Assembly (NCBI RefSeq): GCF_041146795.1
Contig: NC_135181.1
Location: 42,195,559-42,259,558 of the forward strand
Reading direction: 5' to 3'
Origin: Maylandia zebra
Taxonomy: Eukaryota > Chordata > Actinopteri > Cichliformes > Cichlidae
Length of the DNA stretch: 64,000 nucleotides
Each line of letters starts with the position of its first letter. Position 1 is the stretch's first letter. Position numbers and translations under genes: made by a program. Below, piece by piece: positions 48,185 through 58,176 of the stretch. The notes below the pieces were generated by a model that was not told the DNA's origin, searched no databases, and saw only the letters and a list, made by a program, of their open reading frames with translations.

Positions 48185-50297
48185 AAAAGGTTCCTTCATG
48201 TAATGATCTGCTAGAGGGTGTGGGGGGGCCACAGCCCCGTCCTCCAGGGCATGAAGCAGGTATGGAGGAGATCAAAACTCCAGACATCCAGAGGCCCCCA
48301 GAACACAAGAGACCAAGGAAGACCAACAGAGGGGCAGCCGCGCCACTGTCCCAGAAAGAGCTGAGGAGAGTCCCAGATGAGGGCTCACTCAGCAGCCGCG
48401 GAGCAGAAGCCAGGGGGAGTTGCAGTGACGCGCCCGTGAGCTCCGCCGGCAGCCAGCCGTGCCTGAGTGACCGAGCCCCAGGCCGAGAGGCCAGGGGCAC
48501 CCCACCTCCGAAGTGGCCCGAGCAAGCCCCAGGCTCCAGGCCCCGATAAGCGGCCGCCAAGGAGTGAGCCGGTGTGTACCTGGACGCCCATCCCCGGACA
48601 CAAAGAACCACCAACGCACCGACGTCTGAGGGAGTCCGCCACTGGCAGGGGAAGTGGTGGTAGGGGGAGATAGGCCTCCATACCTTGGAGGGCCTAAGAT
48701 GTCCCCAGAGAGGTGGCGCCTGACACCCAACCTGACATATAGACGCAGAAATACAGGCACACACATATACAAACATCCATTCCCACCCTCATGCTCTCAT
48801 ATACACTTACTCCACACTCAACCAACGTGGAGACAGACATAAAGAGACGCTGTACACACGATCACACTCCCCAAGCGTACTCTAAGCCCCGGGTCTAGGT
48901 ACCCTTGCCCCTGGAGGGGGGGGAACTGCACCCAGACCCAGGTGGTGTTACCCTTTTCCCTGCGGTGGGGGGAGGCAGACCGCCCCGACTCCGCAGCAGC
49001 AGGGAGGCCCCACACTCCAGACCGCAGTCGGACGGCCAACTCCTCCTCCTAGCCCCCCCGCTCCAGCAGGTCGCAGAGAATGGGGGTGAGAGAAGACTCC
49101 AAACCTCCCTCCACCCACTCATTGTAGTGTTGATGCATGTGTGTTCTAAGGTGCATTTAAAACCCAGGAGGGCATGGAGCTACCTGCCAGAGAGCAGCAG
49201 GTAAGCGCATGGTCCCTCCTGCTGGCCCTCAATGTCTACGTGTATTTAACATTGAGAGGTGGGCAACGACGCCAGGGGTGGGGTGTACACCCTGATGGTA
49301 CTTTGGATTCCGTGTATCGTGCCCACCCCCAAGATCCTATATGTATGTGTAATGAGAGTGTGAGTAATGTGAATGTCTAAGTTGTGGGATAAAATTGAGG
49401 CAGAGGCAGCCAGAAGGGGACGGGGGGGGGGGGGGGGGTGGCCTCCTCTGCACCCTGCATGTGTGGGTGGTTGTGATGGAGCGGGAAGAGGGAGGCAGCT
49501 GGAGATGGGGAGGGAAGGAAGGGAGGGGCAAGTGACCCCTCCCTGGGGCCAGCTCCCCCGCTGACCCCAGTAGGCACCCCCATACTCCGCGACCCACCAG
49601 GGAAAGGGGGCCCAGGCCCATCCAGACCGGGGCCCAGCGCAGCAGCGCCTCCCGGCCCCACAGAGCCCAGGACAGTCCACCCAACCCCACCACAGAGAAA
49701 ACTGCACCCACCCCACCATCCACTCTTCTTCCAGACTACATAAGACAATAAACACCCAGGCTGAGATCTTCCTCCACCTCTCCTGTATCTCCCCCTCCTG
49801 TAGAGAGAGCCCCTGAGGAGAGGAAAGCTCCTGCAAGATGTGACAATCTTCCCCACCAGTTGAAAAGCCCCCCAGGTGGCTCGATGCACCGGCGGCACCC
49901 TGCTCCAGGGCTGGGCCCCCATGCACCCACCCGCCCACAACCCTGGCAACACACCAACCAGGACCCAAGCCCCCGAGGCCCGGCCCGGGCCCCAGCCCAG
50001 AGACGGAGCGCCCCCAGAACCTCACGCATACCCTGGACCCACCCAGGGACAGCCAGGCTACCAGGTCAGTAACCCACGCCCGTCAGCACAGACCCTCCCC
50101 TAGCCCCGCTGCACGCAGCCGCGAGGAAACAGTCACCTGAGAGCCAACAGAGCCCCTAACCGGACATGACCGCTACCGCGGGTTGAGCCCCCCAAGGAAA
50201 ATGCCTCCGGGGAACCCCCCGACGCCCTAAGCCTGTCCCTACCCCCACACCAATCACAACAGTGAAGGCGGGACCAAACTATGACCCCCCACCCCCA
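48185..50297 (-). other. G-rich 3' UTR of L1-B
   Basis: On the minus strand this segment is strongly G-rich, with many GGGG runs including about 17 C/G at 49421-49438. Several long open frames occur on both strands, but they lack protein motifs and reflect base composition and absence of TAA/TAG, not genes. Confidence 0.55.
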
Positions 50298-51340
50298 CTA
50301 GGTGATGGAGCTGATCAAAGGAGCCCAGAGCAATTGATCTGATGTGGTGGCAGAGGCTGTATCAAGACTAATGTAATCTAATAGATAATTTCTATATTGG
50401 TTAGAATTAAGATTATTTTTATTTTTCCAGTTCATGAGGACTGTTTTCTTGGCTATGCATAGGGCAGTGAAAACCATATGGGCGATATTCTTTTCTGAAG
50501 TGACATTATCTAAGCTGCCCAACAAACACACTAAGGGGGAAGTTGGAATGTTACATTTCAGACACTTTGATAAGTCTTCACATATCTCGCGCCAAAACTT
50601 CTGAACTGGTGGACAGAACCAAAGAGCGTGGATATAATTGTCCGGTGAATTGGTTTGGCAGGGTGAGCAGTTGTTGGTAGACGTAAAGCCCATCTTGAAC
50701 ATCCGATGACCTGTATAGTGCACTCTATGTAATATTTTGTATTGAATTAATTGAAGACTGGGATTTCTAATTAGATGAAAGGTTTTTAAGCAAATCTGAG
50801 ACCAGAAGTTTAGGTCTAAGTTAACTGATAAATCCGCTTCCCATTTTGCAATAGGAAGTGATATTGATTCATCTGTTTTAGAAAGCATTCTGTATATTTT
50901 GGATAGTAATTTGGGGGTTTTAAGAGTAAGAAATTGAACCACACTTGGTGGTGTTTGTAGTTCAACTTGACCCGGTTTAAATTTCTTTTTTACTATAGAT
51001 TTAATTTGTTGATATTCTAAAAATCTTTTCTTGTTGATCCCATATTGTGTAACTAGTCTGTCAAATGAAATAAATTCTGTTCCTTCTAGTATATGTTCTA
51101 AATATTTGATTCCTTTACCACTCCAATCTGAAAAGTTTATCATATTATTGTTTTGTAATATGTCAGGGTTGTTCCAGATAGGTGTACGTTTGCATGGGAT
51201 TAATGAAGACGCTGTCAATTTTAGAAACTCCCACCATGCTGTCAGAGAAGCGCTGATGTTGATGCTTTTAAAGCATTCATGTCGTTGGATGTTTGAGCTG
51301 ATAAATGGTAGGTCTGAGATCTCTAGATTATTGCAAAGTG
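50298..51340 (-). pseudogene. L1-B ORF2 C-terminal fragment
   Basis: A 306-codon open frame with upstream extension ([19 protein letters not shown], then [14 protein letters not shown]). It holds IRNPSLQLIQYKILHRVHYT and the knuckle NCSPCQTNSPDNYIHALWFC, then FWREICEDLSK. These are typical of the C-terminal domain following RT in fish L1/Tx1-type elements. RT and endonuclease are missing through 5' truncation. Confidence 0.8.
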
Positions 51341-51350
51341 CAAAGTGCTT

Positions 51351-51590
51351 ATAGTTAATAGCTAATAGCTTATAGTTCTAAAATCACTCTGTTGTGAATT
51401 TGTTCGCTAGATTAACCGCTTGCATACGCACTATGTTGGAGGTTTGTTGCTAGCTAGTTAGCGATGCTACACACCTGTTACTCTAATAGTCTGTATTAAT
51501 GAATGATTCAGCACTTGGTTTTTTTTTTTAATTCATTTTTAAACAGCGATGAGATCATCTGACAGAGTCAGTAGCTTTTAAAGCCGTCCG
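51351..51590. other. Spacer, no feature supported
   Basis: Short AT-rich sequence between L1-B and a solo LTR. Confidence 0.4.
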
Positions 51591-52092
51591 TGTCACGGTC
51601 TGAGTGGCAGACCGTGGGGAAGGAGGACCCAAACGCTGGACTCTGTGCAGTGAACAGAGCGTTTATTTACAGTGCAGAAAATGACAAATCCCTGTGTGTT
51701 TCCTTGACTCCCTTGTTTCTCTTGACTGGAAAAATACCAGAGGCAGCCATCAAGACACACGCTCTCGCCGTTATACGCTAGCTGATTTTAACTTACGCTA
51801 AGACACTGCCGTGGAGTCTTACACAACAATCCCCCATCAAGGAGCACTCAGCCACACTGTTAAATAGCTCCCCGACGAGGCTTGATCAGCTCCAGGTGTG
51901 TGTGATTCTCCTCTGCAAGTGTGGCCAGGCTCCTGGCTAACACACCCACCAGGCCAGAAGAACCGGTGCTCTGTCACACCCACACACACCCACCTATACA
52001 CAAACACGTGGAAACAAAGGACAGCAGCACCAAAAATACACAGTCAATACTTATTCAAAAACCCTGGGTCCTTCAGACCCAGGCCCATGACA
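51591..52092 (-). mobile_element. Solo LTR (502 bp), minus strand
   Basis: On the minus strand it starts TGTCATGGGCCTGGGTCTG and ends CAGACCGTGACA. It has the CTGGGTCT-GGACCCAG hairpin, a CTATTTAACAG box and an AATAAACG signal, the same order as in the 540-bp LTRs at 54811 and 57632. Flanks GTCCG and CTCGG match in three of five bases only. Confidence 0.75.
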
Positions 52093-52511
52093 CTCGGCCT
52101 TGTTGTGTTTTCAGTTCATACTCTTTTTGAAATGCACATGTTATCATTAATTATTTAAATGAATGACAAAAATGTAGTCAAAGAAAGTTTGAACTGAGAA
52201 ATCTGTTTGATTTTGGAGCCGCTCCTAGAATAATTTAAATAGGATCTGTAGATTTATTATAAATTATGTCTCGGGCCGTACTTTTACCACCCACCAGAGG
52301 GCCACAGCCCTGACTTTAAGAATCTCTGCTGTAACATTTACACAGGTGAAGTTCAGATGTTTGATTTCCTTACTAGGACGGCCTCAGAGCGTCCTGCACT
52401 GGGTCTAACCTTAACCCCTTACTGTTTTTACTGTCTCTGAGCATCTGTCAGCACATTGTTTACTCTGGGATTAATAAAGTAAATATTAAATACACTGGTT
52501 CTTACATCTTA
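52093..52511. other. Probable intron or intergenic DNA
   Basis: No gene seen; lies upstream of the host exon at 52735. Confidence 0.35.
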
Positions 52512-52602
52512 TCTCAGAGTGCTTAAACAGCCAGGGATTGAACCACCAACCTGTCGAGTAATAGATGACCGGTGCTACCTCTTGAGCTACAGCCACCCCG
52601 AT
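52512..52602 (-). mobile_element. tRNA-derived SINE head
   Basis: On the minus strand a tRNA-like segment has an A-box-like TAGCTCAAGAGGTAGC and a B-box-like GGTTCAATCCC at normal spacing. The sequence does not fold as a full functional tRNA and continues into a SINE-like body. Confidence 0.65.
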
Positions 52603-52734
52603 AAAATGGCCTGATTCTAACTCCTGTCTCTGGAGCTCACACGAGCTCTGATGATAAATACTAAAGTTACTGTAATCTGATTACATATTTCCTCAATAAC
52701 TGATGACTCCTTTTCTCTGACTCCTCCCCCTCAG

Positions 52735-52858
52735 GTGTCCACTGCGCTAGACCTCCCCAGCTACACAGACAGACTATGGGAGATTCAGGCCTGCAGCGCC
52801 TTGAAGGGACTCGGCCTCCAGCGAGCCTTCAACTCCGTCAACAAGATGATCAAGATGG
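52735..52858 (+). CDS. Unidentified host exon, interrupted by L2-D
   Basis: A pyrimidine-rich acceptor (CTCCTCCCCCTCAG) precedes an open phase-0 exon that encodes VSTALDLPSYTDRLWEIQAC followed by SALKGLGLQRAFNSVNKMIK. Codon usage is GC3-rich and unlike the neighbouring LINEs, consistent with a conserved gene. I do not recognise the protein. Sequence from GCTCGCTCTG at 52859 is shared with the 5' end of L2-A, so the exon is most likely cut by the L2-D insertion. A GTAGAG just inside the L2 could serve as a donor. Downstream exons are not seen in the window. Confidence 0.55.
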
Positions 52859-53110
52859 GCTCGCTCTGCGGTAGAGTATCATTTCCTGTTCTTGCTCAAA
52901 CACAGTGGTGTTTCTGAGTAGCTTATTTGCTTAGCAATTTAATTAACAACTTTTAAATACATTCGTTTTTCATAGTATAATCTTCACCTGCTTCATCCGA
53001 AGCACACTTTTTGTGTACTCACTACCTAATTAATAGCCAAAGTATTCACTCACTGTCTCTGTACTGTTTCGCTAGCTTAGCTTAGCTCGTAGCCGACTCG
53101 TTAGCACCGT

Positions 53111-53675
53111 GGCTGTATCCCAATTCAGGGTCTGCAGCCTTAAAGTACGCAGCCTCAACGATCCTCATGGGCCGCGTACTTAAAGACCGCTAAGGCCGGA
53201 AATGCGAAGCTTGTGAAATGGGACGGTCTAGCCTCCGTTGCGCTGCCCAGGTTGCCTAGCAACCATGATACTAACAGCTGGAAACGTGTCATACAGCTTT
53301 GTTTGACAGAAATGAAGGAGAACATATTTTGTTCATTTGTTTGTTTCTTTCTACATGAGCTTTGATCATTCTCTGTAGGATTAAGCTCAGCTATTGAACG
53401 GCAAATATTTTAAAGTAAAGGCTTTAAAACAAAGTTAGTACAAACGTCACCAATGTCACATAACTTTGCCGACATGTGGCCAACAGTAATGTTTTAATGT
53501 TCTTCGTTATTAAACATTTGCACATAAATAAGTGACATAATATTCAGTACTTACTTTTCACAGTTTCGCATTTCGAGCAGCCTTTGAATTGGGACAGCCT
53601 TCGGCGCGCCGCTGTGACGTAATCGGCCTTGAAATGCGTACTTTAAGGCTGCAGACCCTGAATTGGGATACAGCC
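53111..53675. mobile_element. MITE with CTGTATCCCAATTCAGG ends
   Basis: Left end GGCTGTATCCCAATTCAGG and right end CCTGAATTGGGATACAGCC are perfect inverses and the symmetry extends through CTGCAG and AAAGTACGCA. The short target duplication is unclear (CCGTGGC against CCATGGC). It abuts the ATG of L2-D ORF1 at 53677. Confidence 0.85.
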
Positions 53676-53676
53676 C

Positions 53677-54546
53677 ATGGCTACTTCACCTGTCCCTCCT
53701 GCACTTTCTTGCTCATTGTGTCAGATGTTTAGTTACTCCTCGGCCTCCTTTAGCAGTAATGATATCTGTAACAAATGTAGCATATTTGCAGCTCTGGAGG
53801 CCAGGATTACTGAATTGGAGACTCGGCTTCGCACCCTTCATTCACCCGTAGCTAGCCAGGCCCCTATAGCTGGTGCAGCTGAAGATAGCGTAGGCCCCGC
53901 TAGCTGTTCCCCGGCAGACCCCAAGCAGCTGGGGAAAGAGGGCGGCTGGGTGACGGTGAGGAGGAAGCATAGTCCTAAACAGAAGCCCCAGGTACACCAC
54001 CAACCCGTTCATGTGTCTAACCGTTTTTCCCCACTCGCCGACACACCTGCCGGGGGTCAAACTCTGGTAATTGGGGATTCTGTTCTCAGACATGTGAAGC
54101 TAGAGACACCGGCAACCATAGTCAATTGTCTTCCAGGGGCCAGAGCAGGCGACATTGAGGGAAATTTAAAACTGCTGGCTAAGGGTAAACGTAAATTCAG
54201 TAAAATCATAATTCACGTCGGCAGTAATGACACCCGGTTACGCCAATCAGAGGTCACTAAAATCAATATTGAATCGGTGTGCAACTTTGCCAAAACAATG
54301 TGGGACTCTGTAGTTTTCTCTGGTCCCCTCCCCAATCAGACCAGGAGTGACATGTTTAGCTGCATGTTCTCCTTAAATTGCTGGCTGTCTGAGTGGTGTC
54401 CCAGAAACGATGTGGGCTTCATAGATAATTGACAAACCTTCTGGAGGAAACCTGGTCTTTTTAGGAGAGACGGCATCCATCCCACTTTGGATGGAGCAGC
54501 TCTCATTTCTAGAAATATGGACAAATTTATTAAACCCCCCAAAAAA
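53677..54546 (+). pseudogene. L2-D ORF1: zinc/coiled-coil and SGNH esterase protein, one nonsense codon
   Basis: L2/CR1 ORF1 proteins in fish carry an esterase of the SGNH fold and bind nucleic acid. Residues 11-40 are cysteine-rich ([12 protein letters not shown]), followed by a coiled coil ([14 protein letters not shown]). The SGNH blocks are visible: [10 protein letters not shown] (Ser nucleophile), IIHVGSNDT (Asn block) and, beyond the stop, RRDGIHPT (Asp-x-x-His dyad). A TGA at 54430-54432 ends the first 251 codons, in a place where a Trp codon is expected. The frame continues to a natural-looking stop at 54546. Confidence 0.85.
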
Positions 54547-54810
54547 TGACTATCCAGAGTTGGGACCAGGAAGCAGAGTTGCAGTCTTACACGCCTCTCT
54601 GCAGCTTCTCTCCTCCTGCTACCCCCCCAAAAACCCATCTCCATAAAGACTGTGTCAGCTCCCAAACAGACAAAAAACAAACTAAAAACCAGCAACAAAC
54701 AACTTAAACATAAACAATTACAAAGAAAGAACAATACAGTATCCACATCTGAACCAAAGAGTAAAACAGTGAAATGTGGATTATTAAATATTAGGTCTCT
54801 CTCCTCCAAG

Positions 54811-55350
54811 TGTCACGGTTTGCGGGGCAAGCCGTGTGGATTTGTAGTGAGGATCCAAAAGGCGGCAGCTCTGGTGCAGGTGAGTGTTTATTTACAGCAG
54901 TGGGTACAAACAGCAACAGGGTGTGAACATGAAACCGAAACCTAAACTGGGTAAACTAACACACAAACCAGGAATGACGGTGCAGGGAGGTCCGGGGAAA
55001 TACATGCAGGGAGACCGAGGGGAAACAACACAGACGAACCAGCAACTACTATGACAGAAGACACAACTTAAATACACTCAGAGAACACAGGGGGATTACA
55101 TACAGGTGGGGACACAGCTGGGAGTAATTAACATGACGAGACTAGGGAGGCAAACTGAAAACACTCACATAAGACACAGACCTTCACAATAAAACAGGAA
55201 CTTACACATGAAAGGACACAAACTAAGAAACGCGGACTAGATACAGGAACACACGGGCAGAACAGAGTAAACACTAACCAGAGGAAGAACAGAACCAAAA
55301 TCGAAGAGAAAACACAAAACGCTGGGTCAAAAGGACCCAGGATCATGACA
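54811..55350 (-). repeat. 3' LTR of the young LTR element
   Basis: 540 bp, apparently identical to 57632-58171, bounded by TG...CA in both orientations. Confidence 0.93.
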
Positions 55351-55620
55351 GTACCCCCCCCAAAAGGCTGGCTCCAGACAGCCCAACAAGAAACAAAACA
55401 GCCAGAAAAAAAACAGAAAACCCGACCAGGGCGGGCGGCGGGGGACCCAGGAAGGAGGGCTCGAAGCAAAACAAAACCGGAGCACCAGAAGGCCAAAAGA
55501 CAAAAACAAAAAACGAGCCCAAAACCAAAAGAAACGAAGCACACCAAAACACAGGAAAAAAAAAACAGAGTCCAAAACAGAAGAGTTCAGGGGGCCGACA
55601 GCACAGGAGTCCAAAACAGT

Positions 55621-57615
55621 TCAGGGGGCCGGCCAGGGGGCCAACAGCACAGGAGTCCAAAACAGTTCGGGGGGCCGACCGTGCGGACGGCAACGGCGGC
55701 GACGTGGATACAGTTCGGGAGGCCGGCCGTGCGGACGGCAACGGCGGCCACTCAGGCGATGGCGGTCCGGGGGCCGGCCGTGCGGAAGGCAGCGGCGGCG
55801 CCCAAGTGTCAGGCGCACCGGCCGAGGCTTGGAGGGCACAGGACCAGGCGACGCTGAAGCAGAGGCAGGACCAGGCGTAACAGAAGCACAGGCAGAGGCT
55901 GGACCAGGCGTAACAGAAGCACAGGCAGAGGCAGCTGGACCAGGCGTAGCAGAAGCACAGGCAGAGGCAGCTGGACCAGGCGTAGCAGAAGCACAGGCAG
56001 AGGCAGCTGGACCAGGCGTAGCAGAAGCACAGGCGGATGCAGCTGGACCAGGCGTAGCAGAAGCAGAGGCCGCAGGACCAGGCGAGGATGAAGACTCTGA
56101 TGAGGCCGGACCAGACGAGGACGAAGACTCTGATGAGGCCGGACCAGACGAGGACGAAGACTCTGATGAGGCCGGACCAGACGAGGACGAAGACTCTGAT
56201 GAAGCTGGACCAGGCGACGCCGAAGCGGCCGCAGGTGGCGGCTGGACAGGCTCCTCGGGCCCTCCAGCGGAGACAGGAGGCTGAACGGGCCCCTCGGACC
56301 CTCCAGCCGACGAGGCATGAGGCTGGTGTGGTTCTTCGGAACCACCAGCTGACGAGGAAGGCTGCTGGACGGGCTCCTCGGGCCCCCCAGCAGAAACAGG
56401 AGACAAAGGCCGGAGCGGTCCGTCGGACCCTCCAGCGGAGACACGAGACGAAGGCCGGAGCAGTCCCTCGGACCCTCCAGCGGAGATACGAGACGAAGGC
56501 TGGACGGGTCCCTTGGACCCTCCAGCAGAAGCCATCACAAAGCCAGCAGGCATGGAGTCCACTGGCAGACATGAAGGAAATGGGTGCTGTGCTGAGCACT
56601 GGCCCTGCTCAGACAGCACTGACACGGAGCACTTCCCAGGTGGCTGCTTAAACTCCAGGGGTCCAGAATCAGCTGAGGACTGGGACCTAGCCTCTGGGGA
56701 AGCCCTGGAGCGGCAAACAGTGCCAATGGCGGCTGAATCATGAAAAGCACCTTGAGTAGGACTTAGGCTTTCTCCCTGCATGGAGTGAACGGGTGGAACC
56801 GGTAATGCTGGAGCCAGAGCTACTGGGGCCTGCGCTACAGGCGGCACTGGAGCTACTGGGGCCTGCGCTACAGGCGGCACTGGAGCTACTGGAGACCGAG
56901 CTGAGGGTGGCACTGGAGCTACTGGAGACCGAGCTGAGGGTGGCACTGGAGCTACTGGAGACCGAGCTGAGGGTGGCACTGGAGACCGAGCTGAGGGTGG
57001 CACTGGAGACCGAGCTGAGGGTGGCACTGGAGACGGGGGAGCTAACTGGGCTGAGGGTGGCTGCGCGGGAGCTAACTGGGCTGAGAGTGGCTGCGCGGGA
57101 GCTAACTGGGCTGAGAGTGGCTGCGCGGGAGCTAACTGGGCTGAGAGTGGCTGCGGGGGAGGTGATATGCTGTTCACAAAGTCATCTGCCGCACAGAACA
57201 CCGCCCCTGAATGAACAGTCATACAGTCCGCAAATGGAAAACAGTCCTCACTCACCACAGCCGGCGAATTAGAAGTCCGAACGTCCAGCTGTGGGGTGGC
57301 GCGCTTGCGGCGCGATCGGCGTCTCCTCCCCGCAGACGGCTCCGACGGGCCGGGCAAGATCGCATCCGGCGAGTCGGGCAGCGAGGCAGGAGTGGCTGAG
57401 AGAAGGTGGGGTGTGTGCCGGAGAAAAGCCTGTATGGTCGGAGGAAGTGAATTTAGTAGCCATGGCAGGCCGGAAAAGAGCCGTTGTAGCCGACCTTCCA
57501 CGGCGCGGCGAAGCTCGTGCGGAGGATTCTCCAGCCACAGCCCGAGGAGGATCTCCACATTGTAGCCGATGTCATCCTGGAGCTCCTCGGACGGATTGAC
57601 TGCCGCTGGGTCCAT
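55621..57615 (-). CDS. Gag-like repeat-rich protein of the LTR element (664 residues)
   Basis: An intact frame starts 16 nt inside the 5' LTR edge. Residues 1-75 form a helical-looking domain with MDPAAVNPSEELQDDI and RLFSGLPWLLNSLPP, shared with the frame at 62590. A basic patch GRRRRSRRKRA (about 95-105) and a small conserved block around VVSEDCFPFADCMTVHSGAV follow. Residues about 155-270 are tandem SAQLAPAQPL, PVPPSARS and VAPVPPVAQA units. Then come SAGGSEGPLRP units, Ser/Glu-rich GPASSESSS units, and ATPGPAASACAS units. The C-terminus has three RRCRPHGRPPEL units. No zinc knuckle, protease or RT motif is visible. By position it should be a structural, Gag-type protein, but I cannot place it in a known Gag family. 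Confidence 0.75.
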   Translation of the reverse strand: MDPAAVNPSEELQDDIGYNVEILLGLWLENPPHELRRAVEGRLQRLFSGLPWLLNSLPPTIQAFLRHTPHLLSATPASLPDSPDAILPGPSEPSAGRRRRSRRKRATPQLDVRTSNSPAVVSEDCFPFADCMTVHSGAVFCAADDFVNSISPPPQPLSAQLAPAQPLSAQLAPAQPLSAQLAPAQPPSAQLAPPSPVPPSARSPVPPSARSPVPPSARSPVAPVPPSARSPVAPVPPSARSPVAPVPPVAQAPVAPVPPVAQAPVALAPALPVPPVHSMQGESLSPTQGAFHDSAAIGTVCRSRASPEARSQSSADSGPLEFKQPPGKCSVSVLSEQGQCSAQHPFPSCLPVDSMPAGFVMASAGGSKGPVQPSSRISAGGSEGLLRPSSRVSAGGSDGPLRPLSPVSAGGPEEPVQQPSSSAGGSEEPHQPHASSAGGSEGPVQPPVSAGGPEEPVQPPPAAASASPGPASSESSSSSGPASSESSSSSGPASSESSSSSGPASSESSSSPGPAASASATPGPAASACASATPGPAASACASATPGPAASACASATPGPAASACASVTPGPASACASVTPGPASASASPGPVPSKPRPVRLTLGRRRCLPHGRPPDRHRLSGRRCRPHGRPPELYPRRRRCRPHGRPPELFWTPVLLAPWPAP

Positions 57616-57631
57616 GGTGGCTGGTTCGTTC

Positions 57632-58171
57632 TGTCACGGTTTGCGGGGCAAGCCGTGTGGATTTGTAGTGAGGATCCAAAAGGCGGCAGCTCTGGTGCAG
57701 GTGAGTGTTTATTTACAGCAGTGGGTACAAACAGCAACAGGGTGTGAACATGAAACCGAAACCTAAACTGGGTAAACTAACACACAAACCAGGAATGACG
57801 GTGCAGGGAGGTCCGGGGAAATACATGCAGGGAGACCGAGGGGAAACAACACAGACGAACCAGCAACTACTATGACAGAAGACACAACTTAAATACACTC
57901 AGAGAACACAGGGGGATTACATACAGGTGGGGACACAGCTGGGAGTAATTAACATGACGAGACTAGGGAGGCAAACTGAAAACACTCACATAAGACACAG
58001 ACCTTCACAATAAAACAGGAACTTACACATGAAAGGACACAAACTAAGAAACGCGGACTAGATACAGGAACACACGGGCAGAACAGAGTAAACACTAACC
58101 AGAGGAAGAACAGAACCAAAATCGAAGAGAAAACACAAAACGCTGGGTCAAAAGGACCCAGGATCATGACA
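57632..58171 (-). repeat. 5' LTR of the young LTR element (promoter LTR)
   Basis: 540 bp. In element orientation it holds a TATTTAAG TATA-like box (near 57888) and AATAAA (near 57711), so the transcript would start and end within it. Confidence 0.93.
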
Positions 58172-58176
58172 CCAAG

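Larger units (their letters stand above)
47750..51350 (-). mobile_element. L1-clade LINE (L1-B), 5'-truncated, with a long GC-rich 3' region
   Basis: Minus strand. The coding part at the right (50298-51340) is the C-terminal end of an L1 ORF2. It is followed by an unusually long 3' part: a 2.1-kb GC-rich segment (48185-50297), then a pyrimidine-rich stretch and an A-rich end near 47750 (AAAATAAAATAAACAATAAA read on the minus strand). It is a different L1 lineage from L1-A. The left boundary is approximate. Confidence 0.7.
54811..58171 (-). mobile_element. Complete non-autonomous LTR retroelement, young
   Basis: Two 540-bp LTRs (54811-55350 and 57632-58171) look identical base for base by eye. 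A 5-bp target duplication CCAAG flanks the element (54806-54810 and 58172-58176). On the minus strand the LTR starts TGTCATGATCCTGGGTCC and ends GCCGTGACA. It has a CTGGGTCC-GACCCAG hairpin, a TATTTAAG box and AATAAA. The 2.28-kb interior holds one long gag-like frame (55621-57615) and no protease, RT or integrase. A G-run (TTTTGGGGGGGGTAC) next to the 3' LTR is a likely polypurine tract. The primer site next to the 5' LTR (GAACGAACC) does not resemble a tRNA 3' end. Confidence 0.93.

Noticed and set aside
48183..50103. Several long open frames on both strands in the GC-rich block
   Set aside because: Proline/glycine-rich frames without domain motifs, overlapping in five or six frames; explained by base composition of the L1-B 3' region.
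52512..52602. Possible tRNA gene
   Set aside because: tRNA-like boxes but imperfect stems; better explained as a SINE head.
55327..57272. Long plus-strand frames opposite the gag-like ORF
   Set aside because: They mirror the tandem repeats of the minus-strand ORF; the minus strand has the LTR-proper orientation and homology with the second copy.
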